Origin: Micractinium sp. NFX-FRZ
Lineage: Eukaryota > Chlorophyta > Trebouxiophyceae > Chlorellales > Chlorellaceae
NCBI GenBank assembly: GCA_029339195.1
Contig: JAPTJF010000033.1
Location: 183,239-247,238, forward strand
DNA length: 64,000 nt
Reading direction: 5' to 3'
The notes beneath the pieces were generated by a model that was not told the origin of the DNA, searched no databases, and saw only the letters and a list, made by a program, of their open reading frames with translations. Of the stretch, positions 14,952-26,020 are shown piece by piece (within the stretch, counting starts at the first letter, position 1; each line of letters begins with the position of its first letter). The position numbers and the translations under genes are program-made.

Positions 14952-15885
14952 GCGCGCTGCTGCATCTCATGCCGCCTCTCCTTTCATCCCGCCCCCCTCT
15001 TTGAGGGAACGGGGGCAGTTTGAGTTCCTTGCATGCTTCCCCGGCCCCTCCCCCGCTGCTGCCCCCCCTACCTGTCAAGCCCCCAAATCCCATGCCCTAT
15101 GCCCTTACAAATGCCTTTTTCCATGCCTTCGAAACCTCCCTGAACTTTTCATGCCCCTTGCTTCCTGACTGTTTCCTTCCGCTCCCTGCCACTCGCTCGA
15201 CTGGAAGCAGGGGTCGATGCACACATATACTGTTGCCTGGCATTCGCCGTCCTTTGCCCCCCCTTGCCCCTTTTCAAGATGTATTCAATCGTTTGAAAGA
15301 TACCAGTTGTACTTAAGTGTAAAGTAACGAGCAAACATGGCTACATGGTGAGGAGGACAGAGGAGCGGGGGGGATCGTCAGCGCATGGGACAGCAGGCGG
15401 TGGCGAGCTGCGCCTGGCCGGCTTGATTCAAGTTTGCTTGTTTACGTTGGGAAGCATACTGTGAACTATCCCGGGAACTTGAAAGTATCTTGTAAGCCGC
15501 TCCTTGATGCGGTTGGCATCTGCACCCCCCTGTTTGGCTGCTGCCTCGGTGGATCATCCCCCGCTTATCATACTTGTGTAGGAGGATCGCAACCTCAGAG
15601 TGAGTACATCTCTGATCCGTGAAGCAGGCACTACACGCATGCACAGTGGTAATGGCAATGCGGAACCCCATGAACCAGACAGAGATGCAACATGTCCTGC
15701 AGTTATATACAGCCGGTGTCGCCTGTGACCGCCAGCTGGCAGGGGCGGGGTGGTATCCCATGAGCCAGCTGGCGCTTGCACACCCTCTTAGGGGCGCTCA
15801 GCTCAGCCACAGTACTCTTTGCTCTCCACCAGTCTAGCTTTTGATAAAAGAAGCCTCCCGCCTCGCCGCGTTCCGCTTCGCGAGC
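14952..15885 (+). other. Spacer after the protease gene
   Basis: No gene is recognised. A TGTAA signal at 15318-15322 is about 370 bases after the protease stop and is the likely poly(A) signal. The rest probably includes the 5' region of the small Pro-rich gene. Confidence 0.45.
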
Positions 15886-16402
15886 ATGAGCCGCCAGCCG
15901 CAGCCAGTGTATCACTATCCCGGACAGAGCAGCTACACACACCCGCAACCCTCAACAGGTGACCTCGGTGGCGCGCTGACGGCCGCGCCGTTACTTGCCA
16001 CTTTGCCCTCCAGCCGCCCGCCGTCAGACACCCGCCTGCCCACTGCCTGCCATCCGCAGCTCCTCGTGTGATTTAGCCTCCTGAAACGCACACCGATCGG
16101 TCAACCTCCTTGCCATCACTGCAGGCTACTATCAACCAGCCACGTACGCCTACCCCAGCCCTGCACAGCCGCCGCTACAATGTCCGCCCCAGCCCCAGGC
16201 ACCGTCGCCGTGTGGCTATGCCTCCCCAGCCCCTGCGCTGCCGCACGGCTATGCCTCCCCAGCCCCTGCGCTGCCGCACGGCTATGCTGCCCCGGCCCCT
16301 GCCCCGTCGCCCCCGAAGCGCGAGAGCTTGTGCCAGCAGATCAAGGCGGGGCGGCGCCCGGCGTGGCTCGAGGGCCTGACCTGGGGCAGTGCCCTGAGCT
16401 GA
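15886..16402 (+). CDS. Small Pro/Tyr-rich repeat protein of unknown function
   Basis: Two exons, 15886-15958 and 16125-16402, join in phase with clean GT and CAG borders and give 116 residues starting MSRQPQPVYHYPGQSSYTHP. The middle consists of three GYASPAPALPH repeats (33-bp DNA units), the third degenerating to GYAAPAPAPS. The C terminus, KRESLCQQIKAGRRPAWLEG followed by LTWGSALS, is not repetitive and looks folded or motif-like. There is no signal peptide. GYP/PGY-type repeats occur in low-complexity proteins that bind membranes or condense, but that is only analogy. I do not recognise a family. The support is the open frame, the splice sites and the in-frame 33-bp repeats. Confidence 0.55.
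16214..16312 (+). repeat. 33-bp coding minisatellite (three units)
   Basis: Units begin at 16214, 16247 and 16280, each starting GGCTATGC. The first two are identical and the third has diverged. The unit is a multiple of three, so copy-number change would keep frame. Confidence 0.9.
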
Positions 16403-16962
16403 GCTGCACTGGAGCTCGCTGGCAGCCTGGCCGGCCTTGCCTCAGACGGCCAGCTGAGATGACCGTCAGCCTCATGTCCTGCTGCCATGATGCAACAACA
16501 ATTATTTTTTTGGTGAATTACATTACTTTTTGGCGTTGTATGTGCGCTGACTCGGCTTGTTCTCTGCTCACTCGCCTGTGACTGTACATGCATCGTGTCG
16601 ACATGACTCGCTACTCGTACTGCTGTATGCCTGCCTCCGTGCGGCGCTCTCTCCTGCGACATATCCTTCATTGTCTTAGTGAATACCCGTCGACTAGCTT
16701 CACATATGCATTATTCTAATAATTCAAAACGACCGTGAGCAATACATACAGAGCGAGAATCACTTCAGACGGAAATAGGTCATAATCAGGGCAAGCACCA
16801 AGGGGAGGCATCTCTGAGACAATACACACCGGCAGTGCCAGCTTCCCTAGTAGGGAGCAGCCTCTGTGGGCTCTTCTCTGCGTGGCGCACCGCCAGAAAC
16901 GCACGCCTGCCAGCAGGGCCAGCAACATGGGGGCCCTGCCGTGCGCCCCTGCGTGACAGCAA

Positions 16963-19788
16963 CTAACGGTGCGCCTGCTGTGCGCGCTTGGAAGCCGCCA
17001 GCAGCCGCCACTTGTTCTGGAGGTCCACCTGCGGCCACGCACCGGGCAAACCAATTCATTGTTCATCGGCTGGCTCCAGATCATTTGGCAACAATAAAGA
17101 TAGTTCCGCTGGCCACAGTGTGCTGCTGCAAACACGCGGTCATGAGGCCCGACAGCAGCCAGCGCAAGCAGGCAGGCAGGCAGAGGCTAGGGCGGGGTGG
17201 CAACTTGCACAGCAGGTGGCACAGCGACCTCCCCAAAATCGGCAAAAGGAGGCCTTGATAGCGCTGAGCAACATAAGCCAGCAGCATACGTCGGCAGCAG
17301 CATACGCCAGCAGCACACGTCGCAGCAGCATATGTCAGGGCAGCCGCAACCCCAGTCATGCGCATCTGCGTGCAAGGGCGCCCGGCCTGCTCAAGACACT
17401 CAACCCTCCCATGCAGCAGACACAGGCCACCCACGTTTGTGCGTGTGTCCTCAAACACCTGGCGCCCTGCGTCGCGAACAAGCTGCCAGCGGCGCCCGTG
17501 CAGCCGCACCAGCCGCCGCAGCTCGGCCTCTTCGGCTTGGCTCCAAGGCAGGGCCGCCCGCCGCAGCCCACGGGCGCGCTGCTGCAGGGCGGGGCAGGGA
17601 CGGTGCGTGTGCTGGGTGGGCTGGGAGGCAGGACCTCGCTAGGCATGCGGGCGGAGCAGGCGGTGGTCAAAGAGGTGCGCGGCGGCAGCTTGCGCCTTGG
17701 TGAACCGGCCGCGCCTGGTCCGGCCAGAGCCCCAGGGCTGAAGCGCTTTCCAACACAGCCCCTCCTCAGCGGCTGTGGCACTGGGGGCACCAAGGGCAGG
17801 TGCAGCGCCGAGGGGCGGCGCAGCAGGCAGCCTAGTCTAGCGGTGGAGGCAGGCTGAAAGCGTTTGGTACGCACCTGCGGTGGTGCGCGTTCCATGTTAA
17901 GGTTGCGCCACTTGTCCTTCAGGTCACCCTGCAGCAACACCAACATTAATGGGTAGGGTGGGTTGGAAAAGCTGTGTTTATTTTCCCATCAGTCAAGCTT
18001 TGATGGCTTGCCAGATCCGCCAGGTTGCGCCGCTTGTCCACTGGCCCCCCTGCAGCATACAAAAAGGCCAGCCACAGTGCCAAGCAAAGCATCAACCCGT
18101 CAATGCACCGAAACCTGCACAGAGGGCAGGCAGGCGCACGGCACGCTCTAGCAGCAACAAGCGCGGGCACAACCGCTGCTGCCCACTCACGCCGACGCGC
18201 TGCTCGTGAAACACTTGGCCGCCCTCCCGGTCCTCTTGCAAGATGATCGCCCACTGGGCAACGTCGCCGTGCTCCTCCACCCCGCGCCTGAGCGCCTCCA
18301 CCTCTGCATCGCTCCACTTGACCGTCTGCAGGCGTGGGGCGTGGGTGGGGCAGGGGCAATGGAAGGAGTGTGGGCGGGGCAGAGGTAGCGGCATGAGCGG
18401 GGGGGTGGGGGGGCGGGGGAGCGCCCTGGCCTGCAAACAGCAGCGTGGTCCACTCTGCCTCGCCGCAGCCTGCCTGCCAAGCCTGCATTGCCTTGCCCTA
18501 GACTGCCACACCCTGACCCAGGAGAGCTGGGCATGCTTGTAGCAGAGTGGCCACAGACACCGGCCAAGCTGGGCAGGGCAAACTTAGCCAACCAGCAGTG
18601 GACGCAGCAGTTTCTGGCTTGTGGCACAACACACACCCACCTTGCGACGGCCCCCTGTGCGAGCCTGAGCAGCTGCAGCACCAGCAGAGGCACCAGCCGG
18701 GCGAAACTGGCGCTGCGCCTGTGGCTGCGGCTGCTGCAGCGGCTGCTCTCCTTGCTGCTGCTCCCCGCCATCCACCTCCTCTGCCTCCATCTCCTCCTCA
18801 TCCTCTTCCGCCGCTGCTTCTGGTAGCTCCATCTCCTCCTCCTCCTCCTCCTCCTCCTCCTCCTCCTCCGCTGCTGACTCCTCCTCCTCCTCTGGTAGCC
18901 AGTCCCCATCACCATCCCCGCCCTCCTCCCCCTCCTCCCCCACTGCGTCCTCCTCCTCCTCCTCCTCCTCCTCCTCCTGCACTTCCAGCTGCGGCAACCG
19001 CCGCAGCCGCTTTGCACGCTGCGCAGGCGTGTGAAACTGCTAGAAGGGAGGGGGGGGGGGGCAAGAACGGTGGGCGTGTAAGCTGTCGATTCAAGGCAGC
19101 AGGGGCGCAGATGAGGGGCAGGTTCCAGCGGCAAGGCTTCAGTGCTGTGAGGGCGACGGTGCAGAGGCTGGCTCAGGCGCAGCTGCGCTTGGCGGCAATT
19201 GTGTGGAACATATGGCAACACATGCTCACAAAGCCAGGCGGCATGGAAGCAGGCGCACAGCGCACCCGGCTTCTGGGCACAGCTACGCACCTGCCAGGCT
19301 GCGCCCTGCGCAGATGTCCCCGCCACATCTGCCAGCGCCTGCGCCCGCGCTGATGAGCCCCCCTGCTCTGCTGCCACAGAGGCGCCAGCTGCCGGCGTGC
19401 CGCCGCCGCTGCCCGCACCGCGCTCGCTGTCGCTTCCGCCGTAGCCGTCGCCACCCCCATACATCTCGCCATCATCGAAAAGCAGGTCGGCTGCGCACAG
19501 CCGCGGAGGCTGCCGCTGCCGCTGCCGCTGGCGACGCGGCTGGCGCGGCCGCGCGGCGTGCCGCCGCAAGTGCGCCAGTGGGATTGCCTCATACAACTGC
19601 TGCAAGTGCTTTTCTTCCTGCTGGATATAAGCCTGGTGCGCCTCCTCACGCTTACGCGTCTTCTCTTGCCTCTTCAGCGCCGCTGCCTGGCAAAAAGCGC
19701 GCGCCCTGGCCGCCTCCTGCTGCCGCGCCCGCTCCTCATCCCGACGCATCTCCAAAAGAGCCCCGGGCTGCGCCCCTGCCCCCTCCAT
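16963..19788 (-). CDS. Double SANT/Myb-like DNA-binding protein (telomere-repeat-factor style)
   Basis: Six minus-strand exons, 19291-19788, 18641-19036, 18191-18325, 17875-17928, 17435-17581 and 16963-17028, give 431 residues in frame. The N-terminal part is charged and coiled (RDEERARQQEAARARAFCQA, QQEEKHLQQLYEAI) and is followed by long poly-Glu tracts (~185-260). The first SANT domain (~299-361) contains TVKWSDAEVEALRRGVEEHG and ends GDLKDKWRNLN. The second (~362-431) contains PWSQAEEAELRRLVRLHGRRW and ends VDLQNKWRLL. The VDLK(D/N)KWR(N/L)L ending is the telobox signature of telomere-repeat-binding Myb domains (TRF, plant TRFL/SMH). DNA binding is likely and telomere binding is inferred from that motif only. 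The final exon encodes just 21 residues. Confidence 0.75.
17277..17340 (+). repeat. Short imperfect tandem repeat in the Myb gene intron
   Basis: A CAGCAGCATACG-like unit of 15-18 bases is repeated four times with changes (CATACGTCGG, CATACGCCAG, CACACGTCGC, CATATGTC). It lies in the last intron. Confidence 0.75.
18020..18056 (-). pseudogene. Decayed copy of the telobox exon start in the preceding intron
   Basis: The plus-strand text GGTTGCGCCGCTTGTCCA here parallels GGTTGCGCCACTTGTCCT of the real exon at 17901-17928, and both end in CCCTGCAGC (the acceptor on the minus strand). In the copy the DKWRNL core reads DKRRNL and the leading codons are scrambled, so it is unlikely to be used. Confidence 0.6.
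18835..18990 (-). repeat. Coding (GAG)n runs encoding poly-Glu
   Basis: Plus-strand CTC/TCC triplet runs at about 18835-18870 and 18951-18978 are poly-Glu on the minus strand inside exon 2 of the Myb-like gene. The opposite strand carries an open poly-Pro frame that I regard as a shadow. Confidence 0.85.
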
Positions 19789-20859
19789 TGCGGACCCGTC
19801 CAGCGTTGCTTCAGTGTTTGGCTACCTGCGGGGCACACGCATGGCGCATTCAGCTGAGGCGGGGGGCGCATCGGTGCAACGCAACGCGGTGCCCCCGCCG
19901 GCTGGCGGAGCACGGCAGGGGCGGTGCAAGGCAACGGCGGACACAGGGCGCCTGCGGTCGCGCGTCCTGCCCAATTGGCATGTCGAGCGCTGTTCCGAGC
20001 GGATAAAAGCCCACAAGCAATGATTGGTGCAATCTCTGAGTGGTGCCCTTGCATGCCGCTCTGCTGGCCTCGCCCGTCTCAATCACAACATTTTTGGCGA
20101 CTGTGCACACCTCGAGCCCCTGGAGAAGGTCAACCACGCGGCCGTGAACCCTAGACTGAGAGGGCCTGTTTTTAGGCAGCGCCAGGGCTGGCGAGGAGGG
20201 GAAGCAAGTGAGACGACGAGCGACGCCGATTGAAGCGGCTGAATGGCTCACACGAAAAGGCAAAGAAATGTTCCAGCACGACCCAGCAGGCAGGGCACCG
20301 CCGCCGCCGCCGCCGTCGCCATTTCCACTGTGCAATGACCGTGCCGGGCTTTTGCGTTTCAGAATATGCTGGGGCACTTGTTGCAAGAAAAATAAATGCT
20401 GGCGCCTCCTTGAGCCACAAAGCCGTGGTGTAGACGGAGGTGAGCTGCCCCTGTTGCAGCAGCCAGCGCTGAGGAGGATGGGTGGGCTGCGGTGAGCGAA
20501 GTTGCGGGACAAAACGGGGTGGCATCATGATGATGGCAGGTCATGAGGTGGCCTGGAGGGAAAGAGGAACGTGCGAAAGATTAGAAGGAAAGCTGGTGTG
20601 GCAGCAAGCTGTAGTTGGCACGAGATCACGGGTCAGTACGGGGAGCAGTGGGCATGGGCACAAAAACTGCGTGTTGTTGTAAACACAAACCGCAATTATT
20701 GCAAGGCAAGCGGTTGGGCAATGATGCAACGGTGCACTTTTGATGACGTCAGTTTCACGGGGGAGGTTCTGTGAGAAAAGTTTCATGAAATTGGATCAGA
20801 TGGGGCACATGTGGGCACATGTGGGCACATGTATGCCACCTGCCTCACACAGGTGTCAC
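19789..20859. other. Spacer between the Myb-like gene and SGNH hydrolase A
   Basis: No gene seen. It holds the 5' region of the Myb-like gene and the 3' region of hydrolase A. From about 20560 onward it is part of the tandemly duplicated ~2.6 kb unit: GTGTGGCAGCAAGCTGT occurs at about 20595 and again near 23262. Confidence 0.5.
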
Positions 20860-23120
20860 TCAAACCTTGGAGGAGTCCATCAGCGGCAGCACTGCCTTGG
20901 CCAGGCAGCGCAGCAGCTTGCGCTGCCCGCCCGGCGCGGGGTGCGTGCCATCCGTGAGATCCGCGGTGCTGCGGGGATTGATGTCGCGGCCGCACTGCAC
21001 AAAGTGGATGGCGCGGTCACGCGCCAGCACCTTGAACGCCCGGTTGGCGGGCTTGACGTCGCAAGACGTGGTGGGCATGAGGCCCAGCAGCACCAGCTCC
21101 GTGCCTTTCATCGCGGCCTGGCACCACTTGATCACGTAGTCCAGGTGCTGGGTGAACTTCTTCACCTCCTGGTGATCCTGTACGTTGTTCAGCCCAATCA
21201 GCAGAGCCACGACCTGACGGGGAGTTGCAAGGGGGGGAGTTGCAAGGGAGTGGCAAGGGAGGGCGGGAGCGTGAGTGCGGGGGGTGGCTTATGATAACTC
21301 TAGAGTTGCTTTCTGGAAGGAGCAAGGCTGCGTGCTCTTCTTCGCCAGCACTACTCCACTCCGGCGCTGGGCCCCCTGCGCTCAGCACGCTCCCCAGCCA
21401 TATGGGCATGCATGCCCTCTGCCCTCATCCCTCTCCTCCCTTGCAGCCCAAACAGCACATCACCACCCATCTGGCTCACGACCCGCCCATGCCATGCCAC
21501 CGGGGTACCCCACCCCGCCCTCGCCCTCCTGCACACAGCAGCACCTGTGGAGCTTTCTTGGGCCTCTCTCTGCCGCTGATGAGGCGCCATGCCAGGTCAT
21601 CGATGTCGTTGCCAGACACACCCAGGGGGGCGGCGAGGTAGGTGGAGTTGGGGAAGAAGCTGGACCAGATGGCAGGGTCAGTCACTTTTATGACGCTGTC
21701 GCCGTAGCTGCATCAACAGGCGGGGGGGGCGTGGGGCGGGACAGCGGTCGATGGGCAGGGGGCTGTCGGGCAGGCTGCGGCTGATAGTGTGCCGGGCAGA
21801 AGGGCTGCCAGCAGGCAGGCAGGCAGGCAGGCAGGCAGGCACCGCAGCGAAGCGCAGTACAGCAGCCAGGCATGTGGCAGGTAGCGCACTGCAGCGCGGC
21901 GGGGCAAGCAACCGTGTGCTGGGCAGGCAGGCAGGCAGGCAGGCACTGGCACCTGGCAGGCAGCAGGTTTGCAGGCAGGCGGAGGCAGCCAGGCAGCCGG
22001 GCAGGCTGTGCAGCGCAGCGCGGCGGGCAGGCAGCTCACAGGAGGAAGTTGAAGCGCTTGCCAGCCTTATCGGCTGTCTTGACTGTCGCCTCGCGCAGCT
22101 TCTGCTGCGTGATGGAAAACGGCTTCCACTGGTTGTGGCCCCGGAATGAGGGGCCTCTGGCCCAGGATGGCAGCGGGGGCAGATGCGCCTTCTCCTGTTG
22201 GGCATGCACGGTGGGTGGTGCGGAAGAGGGCGCGGGCGAGGCCTGAAGCACCTCCAGTGCTGATCTTCGAAACTTGGGCGCAGGCTGGGGCCATGTCGCG
22301 GGCACCGCTGGCAGTGTGCGTGTGCGAGCGGGCGCTAGCAGCAAGTTCAAAGCGCCGAGGAGGACGAAGCAATATACTGTGGTGTGCATCGTGCGCGTTG
22401 CGCAGAGCGCAAGGCCTGCAATAGATGGGAGAATAATGAGGTAAGGGTAGAGGGTTTGACGTTGTCCCAGTCAGGACCAGCCAGGCGGCCGGGCGGCGGT
22501 GGCAACGGCAGCGGCGGGAGCGGCAGCGGCGGGGATACCGCTCAAGCAGGGTCGCGCCCCCTAACCGCTGATCGGCTGAGAATCAGCCGGTACCTGCGAA
22601 AGACAAGACACCGACGGCATTCGGGCGCGGGTGAGCCTGGACAAGCGCGGAGGACAAGCTCACGGAGCATTGCGGGCCCGCAGCATGCGAACCACCGGTT
22701 TCTGGCGCTAAATTACGCATTTCAACCCTTTTGTAGCACGAGGCGGGGCAGTCACCTGAAACGCGCTGGCCACCGAGCTGAGCAAAGTGGGGGGCTTGTG
22801 TGTGCGGCACGCTGTGTGCGGGACGCTGCTTGTTGCAAAATGATATGTGAATGGGCGAGCACAAATGGAACAGCCGACGGGTCACGCCATCTGCAGGGAT
22901 ACTGGCGCCATGCTGTGCGGCACGGCGGCCACATAGCGCGTGCATGGCACCTGGCGTGCAAGATCTCATGAGGCAGGACCACGGCCTTCCACATGGCGCT
23001 GACCACCTAAGTCTGTTTCCAATCCGACAACAGCCACGATGCAGAACAGGCATGGTGCTGTGAGGCATATGCATGTGCGCAGCCGGTTTGGGATACCACA
23101 GGCGTGCTACTTTGCTTGCG
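20560..23120. repeat. Tandem duplication unit A (~2.6 kb, carries hydrolase A)
   Basis: This unit and the one at about 23215-25690 share the gene, its introns' positions and both flanks. Flank matches include GGCAGCAAGCTGT downstream of each gene, TTGGGATACCAC near 23090 and 25648, and the GGGATACTGG block near 22897 and 25468. The copies are head to tail and moderately diverged. Borders are approximate. Confidence 0.75.
20860..22389 (-). CDS. SGNH/GDSL-type hydrolase, secreted, copy A
   Basis: Three exons, 22040-22389, 21545-21707 and 20860-21213, give 288 residues. The N terminus MHTTVYCFVLLGALNLLLAP is a signal peptide or signal anchor, followed by a Pro-rich linker. SGNH blocks are present: block I YGDSV (Ser121), block II around GVSGNDIDDLAWRL, block III IGLNN (Asn180) and block V DGTHP (Asp259, His262). 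Overall it resembles PAF-acetylhydrolase-like or bacterial SGNH esterases rather than plant GDSL lipases. The substrate is unknown; an ester or acetyl group on an extracellular polysaccharide or lipid is a guess. It is one of two tandem paralogues and matches copy B closely across all three exons, with identical intron positions. Confidence 0.82.
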
Positions 23121-23214
23121 CTTGAACCGCCCCAACTGCCAACGCGTGCTGTTGATGCTTAGTCACACCGTGAGCATGGTTGGGCGCAAGGGGTGGCATG
23201 CTAGTGGGGCAGGG

Positions 23215-25690
23215 GATGCACGCAGGGATTTGAGAAGTTGGCGACATGATAGGAGGAAAGAGTGGTGTGGCAGCAAGCTGTGGTTGGCGTGGGATCATGG
23301 TTCAGTGCTGGTGAGAGGTGGGCAATGCTCATAATCCAGCAGGGCACGTGCCCTGCGCAGATGGGAACATGATAGGCAGGCAATCGGGCCAAGGTTGAAT
23401 GGCGCACCACAAGAGGCGTCCACAGGGGGAAAAGCAATTTGTCCAGTTTGAATAGTGACAAAGTTGGGTCAGTGGGGAAGGTGTCCCCTGCCTCAGATCT
23501 CCAGAAGTGGCAGCACAGCGGCAGCCACGCAGCGCATCAGCTTGCTCTGCCCGCCCGGCGCCGGGTGTGTGCCATCCGCAAGATCCGCAGTGTCGTGTGG
23601 GTCAATGTTGCGGCCACACTGCACAAACTGAATGCCCCGATCGCCCGCCAGCGCCTTGAATGCCCGGTTGGTGGGCTGGACGTCAAAAAAGGAGTTGGGG
23701 ATGAGTCCCAGCAGCACCAGTTTCGTGCCTGGCATCACGGCTTGGCACCACCTGATCACGTGATCCAGGTGGTTGATGAAGTCCGTCACCTCCTGGTGCG
23801 CCTGCAGGTTGTTCAGCCCAATCAGCAGCGCCACAACCTGACAAGGCGATGCAAGCGGGCAGGAGGGAGGAGTGGGGAAGTGAGTGTGGGGCGCGGTCTG
23901 TGTCACACCTGTCTGCAGTCTGTGTAGTACACATGTACATGAGAGTGCGCCGCTCACGGCGGCTGGAGGGAGCCTGGGCACGTGCTCTCCACCGGTACCG
24001 CCCTGCACTGCTGCCACGCTGGCGGCGGGACCCCTGCGCTCAGCACACGTCCCTGTTATGCCCTTTCACCTCTTTGTCTTCCTCCCATGCAATCCATCAC
24101 CTCCAATATGGTGATGCATCTGCCCTCACGCCGCCACCGGCATGCCACCCCACCCCACCCCCACCCCACCTTGGGCGGTATCTCGGGCCTCTCGCTGCCG
24201 CTGATGAGGCGCCACGCCAGGTCATCAATGTCGTGACCAGCCACTCCCATCGGGGCGGCAAGGTAGGTGGAGTTGGGAAAGGAGGTGTCCCAGATGGCGG
24301 GGTCAGTCACCTTGGTGATGCTGTCGCCGTAGCTGCGTGAAAAAGGGGGGAAGGGAGGCAGGGAGGAGGATGGGGTAGCGGTCGGCGGCCAGGCTGCTGG
24401 CAGGCTGCGACCATGTGTGTGTGCTGGGCAGGAGGGCAGGCAAGAACTGCCTTGAGGCAGGCAGATACACTTGTCTGCAACGCAGGCAGAGACAAGCAGC
24501 GCAGGCAGGCAGCCGGCAGGCAGCCAGGCAGCGCAAATGTGGCAGCGCAGGCAGCCAGGCAGCGCAACGGGCAGCTCACAGGAGGAAGTCGAAGCGCTTG
24601 CCGGCCGCATTGGCTGCCTCGACTGTTTCCTCGCACAGCTGCTGCTGCTTGATGGAAAACGGCTGCCACTCATTGTGCCCCCGGTCTAAGGGGCCTCTGG
24701 CCCAGGAGGGCAGCGCCGGCAGGTCTGCCTTCTGCTGCCGCGGACGCACGGTGCGTGGGACAGGAGAAGGGACGGGCGAGGGCACCGGCGATACCTCAAA
24801 TTCCTCCAATGTCGATCTTGATCCGGGCTCGGGCGCAGGCTGGGGCCCAATCGCGGCCACCGCTGGCAGTGTGCGTGTGCTAGCGGGCGCTGGCAGCAAG
24901 TTCAAAGCGCCGAGGAAGACGATGTAGTAAACTGCCGTGCGCATCATCCAGTGTTGCGCAGAATCCAAGGCCTGCAAGCAATGAGAGGGGACACCAAGAG
25001 AAAAGGGGCGAGGGCGTATGCTAGCAGCCTGCAGTCCAGCCAGCAGGGGTCACGCTGCCGCGCGGCGGCGGCGGCGGCAGCGGCGGCGGCGGCGATACCG
25101 CCCAAGCAGGGCCCCGCAAACCAACCGCTGCTCTGTTAATCACAGCCCGGGAGCTGTAAAGGACAATAAATTGACGGTATTTGGGCGCGGGAGAGCCTGG
25201 GCAGGCGCTGCCCGTCCTCGGGAGCATGCGCGCCAGCTTGCTGAGCAGCCGGTTTCGGGGCTACATGTCGCAGATTTGACTCCGAAAAAGTCGCACTGCT
25301 GCTGGTTTGTAGCGACAGGCGGGGCAGTCACCTTGGGAAGAACCGGCCGCCGAGCTGAGCAAAGCGGGGAGGGCTGTACGAGGCGGCTGTTTGTTGCGAG
25401 AATAGATGATTGAAAGCTGGGGTTGAGCGGCAGATGCAACAGTCGCGGCATGTCGACGCTGTCTGAAGGGATACTGGTGCCGTGCTGTGCCTCATAGCGC
25501 GCGCCTGGCACCAGGAGTGCATGCTGCCTGCCGGCGGGACCAGAGCCTTCCACGTAAGGCTGAACTCTTGAGTGTTTTCCCCGGGGTTTCAAAATCCACG
25601 CAACGGAAAAGCATGCTCCTGTGAGACAAGTGCATGTGAAGCCGTTTTGGGATACCACCAGCTTGATGCTTTGCGCACGCTGCCTTTGTC
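23215..25690. repeat. Tandem duplication unit B (carries hydrolase B)
   Basis: Second copy of the unit described at 20560-23120. The upstream flank of the gene (about 24945-25690) matches that of copy A (about 22390-23120) in patches, as if promoters were duplicated together with the genes. Confidence 0.75.
23493..24944 (-). CDS. SGNH/GDSL-type hydrolase, secreted, copy B
   Basis: Three exons, 24580-24944, 24170-24332 and 23493-23837, give 290 residues with the same intron phases as copy A. The start aligned with copy A is MRTAVYYIVFLGALNLLPAP; an additional Met sits one codon upstream. The catalytic blocks are conserved: YGDSITKV (closer to the canonical GDSIT than copy A's GDSVIKV), GVAGHDIDDLAWRL, IGLNNLQAHQEV and DGTHPAPGGQ. 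The linker is longer and contains PSPVPSPVPR. Both copies look intact, so neither is an obvious pseudogene. Exon 2 is the same length (163 bp) in both. Subfunctionalisation or dosage are both possible. Confidence 0.82.
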
Positions 25691-26020
25691 AGTTGACCAG
25701 TGCTATTTACAGCAGTGATCATGATTGGTCACACGGGGACAGTCTGCACACAAGTGCCGAGTACTTCAAAACTGTCAAGTGTTGTATCTCACAACACAGG
25801 GTGCTGACGCAGTGCTTCACAGTGCCGCAGTCTGCAACCAGGCCAGGCAGGCAGGCGCGTGCTGACGCCACAGCAGGGTCAACGGCTGGGCTGCCGGCGC
25901 CCTGCCGCCTGCACCCTCGTATCTTCTCGCGAAATGTCGTTCCGCAGCTAATAGGAGGCTCCAATTGTAGCCATCGCGCCACAACCCACGCACCTCGCAT
26001 TGCCAGCTCAGAATGCCATG
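24945..26020. other. Spacer between hydrolase B and the DNA methyltransferase end
   Basis: No gene recognised. A minus-strand TGTAA (TTACA at 25707-25711) lies about 310 bases past the methyltransferase stop and is its likely poly(A) signal. A (GGC)n run lies at about 25060-25096. Confidence 0.45.

Noticed and set aside
18547..19353. Plus-strand poly-Pro open frame
   Set aside because: It is the complement of the poly-Glu coding exon of the Myb-like gene and has no other support.
21803..21945. GGCA repeats suggesting a CRISPR-like or satellite array
   Set aside because: They are simple tetranucleotide runs without unique spacers.
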